NCBI GenBank assembly: GCA_030154085.1
Contig: JASKKR010000001.1
Coordinates: 68,852 to 132,851 of the forward strand
Reading direction: 5' to 3'
Source: Candidatus Cloacimonadota bacterium
Lineage (GTDB): Bacteria; Cloacimonadota; Cloacimonadia; Cloacimonadales; Cloacimonadaceae
DNA length: 64,000 nt
A program made the position numbers and the translations under genes. Of this stretch, positions 16,636 to 24,183 are shown one piece after another. How positions within the stretch are numbered: the first letter of the stretch is position 1; every line of letters starts with the position of its first letter. Below the pieces are notes generated by a model. The model worked only from the letters and a program-made list of their open reading frames with translations, was not told where the DNA came from and ran no database searches.

Positions 16636-17184
16636 ATGTTTGAAGCCTTGGGATCAAGAGTGATGACGGGAGTAGTGTCGCTTGCGATGCTGCTCTTTTC
16701 GTCTTTTGAAGGCAATGATCCCAAAATGACGAACCTGAGATATCGCAATTCTGACAGCTTCTTGTATGTGAGCGGTGTCTTGGAAAATGCGTTTGATAAT
16801 GATTTTTCCACTATCTTTGCTTCTGGAACACCGATCAGCGTCATCTATGAAATGGATGTCAGACAAGGGACCATGGCGTTGGCAAAAAATACCTTCCGAC
16901 ACACAGTGAACTATAATCCCGCCACCGGGATATATGATCTCAAAAAAGATGGAAGAGGAGAGATCTATCACAGTGAGTCGGTACAGGATATATTATCTCA
17001 GCTTTCGCATTTTGAATTTGGCATTCCATATCAATCATCCTGGAAAAAAGTGCAGATCCGAATTGAAGCCCGGCTTCCGAAAGTGCATTTTAACACTGCT
17101 AATAAAGAAGTGGATCTGATGTTATTATGGAAATACAAGAAACCCTCAGCCAAGATTAACGCCGATCTAAGGAAACCGGAATAA
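16636..17184 (+). CDS. DUF4390 domain protein
   Basis: This 182-residue protein begins with a hydrophobic N-terminal stretch (GVVSLAMLLFSSF, about residues 12-24), a signal peptide or anchor. The remainder fits DUF4390: SFLYVSGVLENAFDNDF and GTPISVIYEMDV are characteristic. The family has no assigned biochemical role but is commonly found directly upstream of NtrY-like kinases, exactly as here, where it precedes the histidine kinase by nine bases. It may act as a periplasmic accessory to the sensor; that is inference from neighbourhood only. Confidence 0.75.
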   Translation: MFEALGSRVMTGVVSLAMLLFSSFEGNDPKMTNLRYRNSDSFLYVSGVLENAFDNDFSTIFASGTPISVIYEMDVRQGTMALAKNTFRHTVNYNPATGIYDLKKDGRGEIYHSESVQDILSQLSHFEFGIPYQSSWKKVQIRIEARLPKVHFNTANKEVDLMLLWKYKKPSAKINADLRKPE

Positions 17185-17193
17185 GCAAGAACT

Positions 17194-18345
17194 ATGATAA
17201 ACAAATTTGGAATGCGTACGCAGATTATTGTCCTCTTTTTGATCGTCTCCATAGGAGGACTGGTGATCTTGAACTATGTGTTTCAGGCAAAGCAGAAAGA
17301 TATCCAAAGTGCGCTTCAAGACATGGAGCTAACCAACGAATTGCGCGAGATTCGGCTCTATAGCGAGGAAGATTCCCTCAAAGCAGAAGCTTTGATGCGT
17401 GATTTTAATGCTGCCAAAGCAGTGATGAACATCGCTTTGAACGATTCCCAAGTAGTAACTTCAGTGGTGCTGCTTCTGGTGATCGTGCTTTCCTCTACGG
17501 TTTTTATCGTCGTAATCTTCAGATTGAGCAAGCCATTGCGTGACCTCAAGCACGCTACAGAACAGATCCGTGAAGGTAACTTCAGCGTTCACCTTCCCGA
17601 GACGGGGCTTCCCGAAATGCGCGAGCTTAAAAGTTCTTTCAACATGATGTCCCGGGAGCTGGAGGAAACTCAAACGCGGCTTTTGGTGGCAGAAAAAGAG
17701 TTGATCTGGAAAGATCTCTCCCGAATATTGGCACATGAAATCAAAAATCCGCTTACCCCGATCCAATTAGCAATCCAACGATTGGAAGAACGACTGGAAA
17801 CCAATCCTGATACTATCAAAGAAATCTTGCCGGAATCCGTGTCCATAATAACCCAAGAAATCGAAAATCTCAGACTATTGGCACAAGACTTTTCAAACTA
17901 TGCCAAAGTTAATCAACCCAATACCGAAGTGATCAATCCGGCACTAACCATTCGCGAGATAGTCAAATCCTATTGCCAAGACTATGAAATTAAGCTGGAT
18001 CTGACTGAAAATCTCCAGATCAAATTTGATAAAACTCACTTTTATCAAGTCCTGACAAATATCATCCAAAATGCGATAGATGCCTCAGAATCTGGAGAAC
18101 CAATAGATATCCGCCTGTTTGGTGAAAAAAGTTTTGTGGTGCTCTGCATCGAAGATCATGGAAGCGGGATAGATAAGAAAGATCTCCCCCGCATCTTTGA
18201 ACCTTATTTCTCCAAAAAAACTAAGGGTACCGGATTGGGACTGGCTCTTGTTAAAAAGCTTTGCGAAGCAAATGGCGCCATAGTGAGAGTAAAAAGTGAG
18301 GTGAACAAAGGCACAGAATTCACCGTGATCTTCGAAGGAGTCTAA
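17194..18345 (+). CDS. NtrY-like sensor histidine kinase
   Basis: This 383-residue kinase has two membrane helices (about 9-28 and 88-110) enclosing a roughly 60-residue periplasmic loop too small for a classical sensor domain. A HAMP linker (about 110-160) follows, then the dimerisation box LAHEIKNPLTP with phospho-acceptor His181, and the ATP-binding boxes NIIQNAIDA, EDHGSGI and GTGLGLAL. The HEIKNPLTP form is typical of NtrY. It is shorter than NtrY of proteobacteria, with no PAS domain. The cognate regulator starts one base after its stop, so it likely phosphorylates that protein. Signal unknown. Confidence 0.92.
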   Translation: MINKFGMRTQIIVLFLIVSIGGLVILNYVFQAKQKDIQSALQDMELTNELREIRLYSEEDSLKAEALMRDFNAAKAVMNIALNDSQVVTSVVLLLVIVLSSTVFIVVIFRLSKPLRDLKHATEQIREGNFSVHLPETGLPEMRELKSSFNMMSRELEETQTRLLVAEKELIWKDLSRILAHEIKNPLTPIQLAIQRLEERLETNPDTIKEILPESVSIITQEIENLRLLAQDFSNYAKVNQPNTEVINPALTIREIVKSYCQDYEIKLDLTENLQIKFDKTHFYQVLTNIIQNAIDASESGEPIDIRLFGEKSFVVLCIEDHGSGIDKKDLPRIFEPYFSKKTKGTGLGLALVKKLCEANGAIVRVKSEVNKGTEFTVIFEGV

Positions 18346-18346
18346 G

Positions 18347-19702
18347 ATGAAGATATTGATCATAGACGATGAAAGAAATATTCGCCTCAGCCTCAGCGGA
18401 ATTCTCGAAGATGAGGGCTATGAGGTCAGCAGTCACGCCAGCGTAAGCGACGGTTTGGCTGCACTGGAAGAGCTGGATCCGGATGCTATTCTTTTGGATG
18501 TAAAATTGCCAGATGGAAATGGGATCGAAGCCTTGGCTGCGATTAAAAAGAAAAATTCCCTTGTCCCGGTGATTATGATCTCCGGGAATAGCAATATCAG
18601 CGATGCAGTAAAAGCTATCAAGTTAGGAGCGTTTGACTTTTTGGAAAAGCCATTGAGCCTGCCCAAAGTGAAGATCACAGTCAAAAAAGCCTTGGACTTT
18701 TATGCAATGAGTCTCAAACTTATGCGCATACAAGCTGATAGCGAGCGTGCTTGGAAAATGATCGGAGAATCTCCCGTGATGCAGAATCTGAATGCCCTCA
18801 TAAACAAAGTAGCCGCCAGCAATGCTAAAATCCTGATTCACGGGGAAAGCGGTACCGGAAAAGAACTGATCGCTAGATTGATCCATACCAGAAGCCCCAG
18901 AGCAGATAAGGCATTTGTGAAATTCAACTCCGCCGCCATCCCTCGTGAATTGATCGAAAGCGAGCTCTTTGGCTTTGAAAAAGGTGCTTTTACTGGAGCA
19001 ACCGCTCGCAAAAAAGGAAAGCTGGAAGAAGCAGACCACGGAACTCTCTTCCTGGATGAGATCGGCGATATGGAGTTGGCTGCTCAAGCCAAAATACTGC
19101 GCGTGATCCAAGAAGGCGAATTTGAGCGAGTGGGCAGCAATCAGACACATCACATAGATGTCCGCATAATTGCCGCTACAAATAAAAACCTGCCCGAACT
19201 GGTGGCAAAAGGCGAATTTCGGGAAGATCTCTTCTACCGGCTGAATGTGGTGCCCATCCTTAGCCCACCTCTGCGCGATCGTAAATCAGACATTCCCCTG
19301 CTAATCAATCACTTTGCCATGAATCTAGCACTGGAACTGGGTACTCACATCAAGAGATTTGAACCTTCTGCCCTGACCTTGATGCAAGAATATTCATACC
19401 CTGGCAATGTGCGCGAACTCAAGAACATCATGGAACGCATCTATCTGCTCTGCGACAAAGAAGTCCTGGAAGCTAAGGACATCATGCCGCTCCTGCCGGA
19501 TTTTGCTAAGCACACGGATTCAGATCGTTTGTTTTGGGAAGAAACAGCTGCTTACAATGTCAAGAAAAGAGAATTTGAGATTCGCTATCTGAGCACACAA
19601 CTCAAGCTCTTTGACGGCAATATCAGCAAGACAGCTGAAGCTTTGGGGCTGCAACAAAGCAATCTCTCCCGTAAACTCAGTGAACTGGGCATCAATCACT
19701 AA
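18347..19702 (+). CDS. NtrC-family sigma-54-dependent response regulator
   Basis: This 451-residue regulator has a receiver domain (acidic pocket DDE at 7-9, phospho-acceptor Asp51 in LLDVKLPDGNG), a sigma-54 AAA+ domain with Walker A GESGTGKELI (from residue 166), the sigma-54 contact loop GAFTGA (about 213) and Walker B-like LFLDEIGDM, and a C-terminal Fis-type helix-turn-helix (ISKTAEALGLQQSNLSRKL). All key residues are intact, so it should activate RpoN promoters when phosphorylated by the adjacent kinase. GGAG inside the end of the kinase gene serves as its ribosome binding site. I found no convincing sigma-54 promoter in the window that would identify targets. Confidence 0.94.
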   Translation: MKILIIDDERNIRLSLSGILEDEGYEVSSHASVSDGLAALEELDPDAILLDVKLPDGNGIEALAAIKKKNSLVPVIMISGNSNISDAVKAIKLGAFDFLEKPLSLPKVKITVKKALDFYAMSLKLMRIQADSERAWKMIGESPVMQNLNALINKVAASNAKILIHGESGTGKELIARLIHTRSPRADKAFVKFNSAAIPRELIESELFGFEKGAFTGATARKKGKLEEADHGTLFLDEIGDMELAAQAKILRVIQEGEFERVGSNQTHHIDVRIIAATNKNLPELVAKGEFREDLFYRLNVVPILSPPLRDRKSDIPLLINHFAMNLALELGTHIKRFEPSALTLMQEYSYPGNVRELKNIMERIYLLCDKEVLEAKDIMPLLPDFAKHTDSDRLFWEETAAYNVKKREFEIRYLSTQLKLFDGNISKTAEALGLQQSNLSRKLSELGINH

Positions 19703-20006
19703 ATAAGACAAATTATTTATCCCCATCAGCAGTCCTTGTTTGCTCATGAAGCAGCTTGAAACTGCCTAATATCTCCGGAATCCAGCTTATAAGGATAGTC
19801 GTCTATGCTATTACCCTCTGCCGCAAAAGCATGGAAATATCCCAAGTCCCTATACTCGTTGTGCAAAAGCCTGCACTTCCTTTCAATTGGGTGCTCCAAT
19901 ATAAATAAGGGACAGACTACTTAAGTGCTGTTGTCGTTTGCTAACAAAGATGTGCGAAAAGCCTATTTTTATAGCATTAAAAGCGGGTTTTTAGCTTGAC
20001 AAGAAT
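19703..20006. other. Intergenic region, 304 bp
   Basis: Nothing coding or structured was recognised here except TTGACA at 19996-20001 followed by TTATGA at 20020-20025 (18-base spacer), a possible promoter. If used, transcription would start near 20032, inside the 5' end of the longest frame of the next gene. Confidence 0.4.
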
Positions 20007-20531
20007 TTGATCTATTTGGTTATGAGCTGTGTGAAAAAAGTCAGACTCTTTACTTGTGAGATAAAACGCCACCGACAGATAGCCCCCGAGCTATGTGCGA
20101 TATGCCCCCGTGTGGCAAAATGCAAGTCATTTAGAGTCTGGTATCATACTCACAATCAGGAATATCTGAATTTCGTTTTAGATATCGTCAATAAATTCCC
20201 CGAAAAATACCAACTGGAGGTTGAGTTCATGGCCGAAAAACAACAATTCGTGCAAATCGTTGATGTCCAGACCGGCAAAATCGAGCGCATCATTAATCTT
20301 AAAGAGATAGATGCCATGAGCCTGGAAGAGAAACTGGAGCTTTCCAAACACAAAAATCTCTTTATTGTAACCCACCGTATGCAGCCCATCGTGAAAGTAG
20401 AGCTGAAAAAGACGGTGATCAATTCTCCCATGCAGTTTGAAGAACCGGCAAAAGAGGAAGAACCGGCTGCAAAACCTGCTGCAAAACCTGCTGCCAATAG
20501 TCCCAAAAGCAAAGGACAGAAAAAGACCTAA
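20007..20531 (+). CDS. Cys-cluster protein with lysine/alanine/proline-rich tail
   Basis: The longest frame gives 174 residues from TTG 20007; ATG 20022 is a more ordinary alternative, but neither has a ribosome binding site. A strong GGAGG (20216-20220) precedes an in-frame ATG at 20229 that would give a 100-residue form. I keep the long form because the N-terminal part holds a Cys cluster (Cys17, then LCAICPRVAKC at 29-39) and patterned hydrophobics. The tail (residues about 148-174) is rich in Glu, then Lys, Ala and Pro, and contains a repeated AAKP unit encoded by 12-bp DNA repeats around 20466-20495. No family recognised. Possibly a small zinc-binding nucleic-acid protein. Confidence 0.6.
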   Translation: MIYLVMSCVKKVRLFTCEIKRHRQIAPELCAICPRVAKCKSFRVWYHTHNQEYLNFVLDIVNKFPEKYQLEVEFMAEKQQFVQIVDVQTGKIERIINLKEIDAMSLEEKLELSKHKNLFIVTHRMQPIVKVELKKTVINSPMQFEEPAKEEEPAAKPAAKPAANSPKSKGQKKT

Positions 20532-20669
20532 ATCTATGCCGATCAGACCATAGCTCAAAAAAAGCTTTTCAAAATTGTGCTGTTTAAAATAATGGTATGA
20601 CATGGGTTTATTATAGCCTGTAAACTAGGCAGTGATACAGATAAAAGCATCTGTAGAAAGGAGATAATT

Positions 20670-21038
20670 ATGTTTACGTTGGATGAAAAACATCTCGATG
20701 AGGCCAAAAAGATTGCCCACAATCATCGTAAGAAAAAACGGTGTGATAATTGCTATGACCGCGGCTGGATTGGCGTATCCGAGCAAAATCTCTTGGTGCT
20801 TTGCACCCACTGTGTGGATATGGACGCCGCCATGGAAGAATGGAAACAGTATGTAGTCGAACACGAAGAGCTCAAAGAGCACTTTAGCGAACTTTTTGAA
20901 GAAACTCCAGATGAAAATGAAACCCAGGAAATCCATCCTGCTCAACAGATTCACGAGCACAAAACAGCCCACCCCGCGGGCAAAACAGCCTATACCCCTA
21001 ACGGACCGAAAAGAACAGGAAGAGCAAAGAAAATCTAA
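20670..21038 (+). CDS. Small zinc-ribbon-like protein upstream of ileS
   Basis: This 122-residue protein starts with a basic helical segment and a four-cysteine zinc ribbon: Cys25-x2-Cys28 (RCDNCYDRGW) and Cys45-x2-Cys48 (LCTHCVD). The spacing and the CxxCxxRGW form resemble half of a DnaJ-type zinc finger. It ends in a long, low-complexity, basic tail (PNGPKRTGRAKKI). AAGGAGATAATT before the ATG is a good ribosome binding site. The gene stops five bases before the ileS start, so the two are probably co-translated. No named family recognised; RNA or protein binding is plausible. Confidence 0.75.
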   Translation: MFTLDEKHLDEAKKIAHNHRKKKRCDNCYDRGWIGVSEQNLLVLCTHCVDMDAAMEEWKQYVVEHEELKEHFSELFEETPDENETQEIHPAQQIHEHKTAHPAGKTAYTPNGPKRTGRAKKI

Positions 21039-21042
21039 GAAT

Positions 21043-24000
21043 ATGTATAAGAGCATCGATCTAAAAGAAAATCCCAGGGATTTAGAAGCCCGGGTGCGCA
21101 CACATTGGGAAAAACATTCCCTTGCTCAAAAGAGCATAGACTTTCGCGCCGGAAAACCGCAGTTTGTATTTTACGAAGGACCTCCCACAGCCAATGGAAA
21201 GCCCGGAATTCATCACGTCTTGGCACGCACTCTCAAAGATACTGTCTGCAGATACAAGACCATGACTGGATATCAGGTCAAACGTAAAGCCGGATGGGAT
21301 ACCCATGGCTTGCCAGTTGAAATTGAGGTCGAAAAACAACTCGGCTTGGAAGATAAACGCAGTATAGAAGAATTTGGAGTGGAAGAATTTTGCGCGAAAT
21401 GCCGCGACTCTGTCTTCTCTTATGAAAAACTGTGGCGTGAGATGACCGAACTGATGGCATATTGGATAGATCTAGATCATCCCTACATTACTTTGGACAA
21501 CAACTACATTGAATCCGTCTGGTGGATACTCAATGACTTTTTCCGCCGTGATTTGATTTACAAAGCATATAAAATCGTTCCATATTGCCCATCCTGCGGC
21601 ACACCTCTCTCATCCCATGAAGTAGCTCAAGGCTATCGCGACGTCGAAGACCCTTCCGTGTTTGTCAAATTTAAAGCTACCGATGAAGCCAATACCTATT
21701 ACCTGGCTTGGACCACTACTCCTTGGACCTTGATCTCAAATGTAGCGCTGGCAGTGAATCCGGAAGAAACATATGTGAAAGTACGACATCAAGATGAGAA
21801 CTTGATTTTGGCAAAGGCGCGCCTGGAAGTGCTTGACGGCGAATATGAGATTTTGGAAGAAATGATCGGCAAAGATCTGGAATACAAAAGCTACGAACCG
21901 CTATTCCGCTTTGTCCCGGTAGACAAAAAAGCTTGGTTTATCGGAGTTGCCGACTATGTTTCGATGAGTGACGGCACCGGAGTCGTGCACACTGCTCCAG
22001 CTTTTGGTGCTGATGACTACGCTCTTGGCGTCAGATATGATCTACCCTTCATCAATCCTGTAGATGGGGAAGGCAAATTCAGTGAACTTGTCACACCTTG
22101 GGCGGGAGTCTTTGTCAAAACAGCTGACAAAGGGATTATCCGCCACCTCAAGGAAACCGGCAGCCTCTATCGCCGGGAACAGATCAAGCATAATTACCCT
22201 CACTGCTGGCGTTGCGACAGCCCGCTCATCTATTATGCCAGAGAAAGCTGGTATATCCGCACCACCCTCTTCAAAGAGCAGCTATTGGAAGAAAACAGGA
22301 AGATCAAGTGGTATCCATCATTTGTGGGAGAAAAACGTTTTGGTGAATGGCTGGAAAACAACGTTGATTGGGCACTGTCCCGAGATCGCTTTTGGGGAAC
22401 TCCCTTAAATATTTGGGTCTGCGACGATTGTGGCGCACTGGATAGCGTTGGTTCCAGGGCGGAACTTGCTGAGCGTGGTAAAATGAAAAACGGAGAAGCT
22501 GTCTCCACCGATATCGAGATGCATAGACCTTACATCGACGACGTAATCCTTACTTGTGGTAAATGTGGCGGAAATATGCACCGCACTCCGGAAGTGATCG
22601 ACTGTTGGTTTGACAGCGGTTCTATGCCCTTTGCTCAGTGGCACTACCCCTTTGAAAATTCTGATATCTTTGAAAGTGAGCTTTTCCCGGCTGACTTTAT
22701 CTCTGAAGGTATCGATCAGACTCGGGGCTGGTTCTATAGCATGCTCACCATTTCTACCATTTTTAAGGGTAGATCTTCATACAAGAGCTGTCTGGTGAAT
22801 GACCTCATCTTGGACAAAAATGGGCTCAAGATGAGTAAGAGCCGCGGCAACACGGTGGATCCTATCCAGCTTATGCACGATTATGGCGCTGATGCCATCC
22901 GCTGGTATCTTTTGGAAGTCAGTCCACCTTGGGTGCCCACTCGCTTTGACGTCAACGGTGTGCGCGAGGTGCTGAGTAAGTTCATTGGCACTCTCAAAAA
23001 CGTCTATTCTTTCTATGCCACCTATGCCAATATTGATGGTTTTGATGCCTCGGATTATGATGACACTTGGAACCGTGATGCCGAGATTGATCGCTGGATT
23101 ATTTCCCGCTTGCACAGCTTGACGCGCGATGTCCTGGCTCATACCGAAGTCTATGAATTTACTCGCTCTGTGCGCGCCATTCAGGACTTTGTGATTGATG
23201 AACTTTCAAATTGGTATGTCCGGCGTTCACGTCGTAGATTCTGGTCGGTCGATTTGACAGAAGACAAGATCCAAGCTTATCTCACCTTGTATAAAGTATT
23301 GGTCGAGCTCAGCAAATTAATTGCTCCGTTTGTGCCTTATCTGGCAGAAGAACTCTTCAGAAATCTGACCGGTGAGGAAAGTGTGCATTTACAGGATTAC
23401 CCCACTTCACTCAGTGAATATATAGATGCTGATCTTGAGCATGATATGCAGGTTGTGATCAATGTGGTCTCCTTGGGGCGCGCCGCGCGTGGCGAAAACA
23501 ACATCAAGATCCGCCAACCTTTGAGAGAGTTGTCGGTGCCAGTAAAGCTGAAAAGCTCTCTGAACAAAATGCTCGATCTTGTCAAAGAAGAGGTGAATGT
23601 CCATCATATCAGCTATTTGGAAGATGATAACGATATTGTAAGATATGAGCTCAAGCCCAATTTCAAAACGATGGGTCCGAAATTTGGGAAAAAAATGAAA
23701 GCAGTAGCCAAAGCTCTTGAGGATATAGATGCTTCCAAAGCGCTAACTTCTTTTGCTGAAAAGGGGTGCTTTGAATTTGTCTTGGATGGAGAGAAATGCA
23801 GCTTAGTTCCTGAAGATGTAGAACTTCATATTTTACACAAGCAAGGCTATGTCCTTTCCACCTCAAATGACATTTTTGTCGCGCTTGATGCAGTACTTAC
23901 TGATGATCTCATCATCGAAGGTTATGCCCGGGAGATCATCCATAAGATCCAGTTTTCTCGCAAAGCACAAGGCTTTGAAATCATGGATAGAATACGCATC

Positions 24001-24168
24001 GCATATCATGGTGATAGCCAAATTGACAAAGCCTTTGCAGAATATGGCGATTATATAAAAAGTGAAACTCTTGCCGATATCATCATTAAGTCTGAAGATG
24101 AAAATCTACCCAAAGTTGATATCAACGGCAAGGAGATCGGTCTGTTAGTGCAAAAAAACAATGTGTAA
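21043..24168 (+). CDS. ileS: Isoleucyl-tRNA synthetase, type 2, with GIHH active-site motif
   Basis: This 1041-residue enzyme charges tRNA-Ile. The start at 21043 gives the normal N-terminus (MYKSIDLKENP); the frame is open back to 20896 but only inside the previous gene. It is of the eukaryote-like type 2: FYEGPPTANGKPG, GWDTHGLPVEIEVEKQLG and CPSCGTPLSSHEVA match that group. The class I HIGH signature is Gly55-Ile-His57-His58 rather than HxGH. KMSKS starts at Lys596. Zinc-knuckle cysteines (CPSCG, CDDCG, CGKCGG) and the CP1 editing domain are present. Type 2 enzymes, and GXHH forms in particular, are reported to be resistant to mupirocin. Confidence 0.96.
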   Translation: MYKSIDLKENPRDLEARVRTHWEKHSLAQKSIDFRAGKPQFVFYEGPPTANGKPGIHHVLARTLKDTVCRYKTMTGYQVKRKAGWDTHGLPVEIEVEKQLGLEDKRSIEEFGVEEFCAKCRDSVFSYEKLWREMTELMAYWIDLDHPYITLDNNYIESVWWILNDFFRRDLIYKAYKIVPYCPSCGTPLSSHEVAQGYRDVEDPSVFVKFKATDEANTYYLAWTTTPWTLISNVALAVNPEETYVKVRHQDENLILAKARLEVLDGEYEILEEMIGKDLEYKSYEPLFRFVPVDKKAWFIGVADYVSMSDGTGVVHTAPAFGADDYALGVRYDLPFINPVDGEGKFSELVTPWAGVFVKTADKGIIRHLKETGSLYRREQIKHNYPHCWRCDSPLIYYARESWYIRTTLFKEQLLEENRKIKWYPSFVGEKRFGEWLENNVDWALSRDRFWGTPLNIWVCDDCGALDSVGSRAELAERGKMKNGEAVSTDIEMHRPYIDDVILTCGKCGGNMHRTPEVIDCWFDSGSMPFAQWHYPFENSDIFESELFPADFISEGIDQTRGWFYSMLTISTIFKGRSSYKSCLVNDLILDKNGLKMSKSRGNTVDPIQLMHDYGADAIRWYLLEVSPPWVPTRFDVNGVREVLSKFIGTLKNVYSFYATYANIDGFDASDYDDTWNRDAEIDRWIISRLHSLTRDVLAHTEVYEFTRSVRAIQDFVIDELSNWYVRRSRRRFWSVDLTEDKIQAYLTLYKVLVELSKLIAPFVPYLAEELFRNLTGEESVHLQDYPTSLSEYIDADLEHDMQVVINVVSLGRAARGENNIKIRQPLRELSVPVKLKSSLNKMLDLVKEEVNVHHISYLEDDNDIVRYELKPNFKTMGPKFGKKMKAVAKALEDIDASKALTSFAEKGCFEFVLDGEKCSLVPEDVELHILHKQGYVLSTSNDIFVALDAVLTDDLIIEGYAREIIHKIQFSRKAQGFEIMDRIRIAYHGDSQIDKAFAEYGDYIKSETLADIIIKSEDENLPKVDINGKEIGLLVQKNNV

Positions 24169-24183
24169 GTATTCACGATCTTT

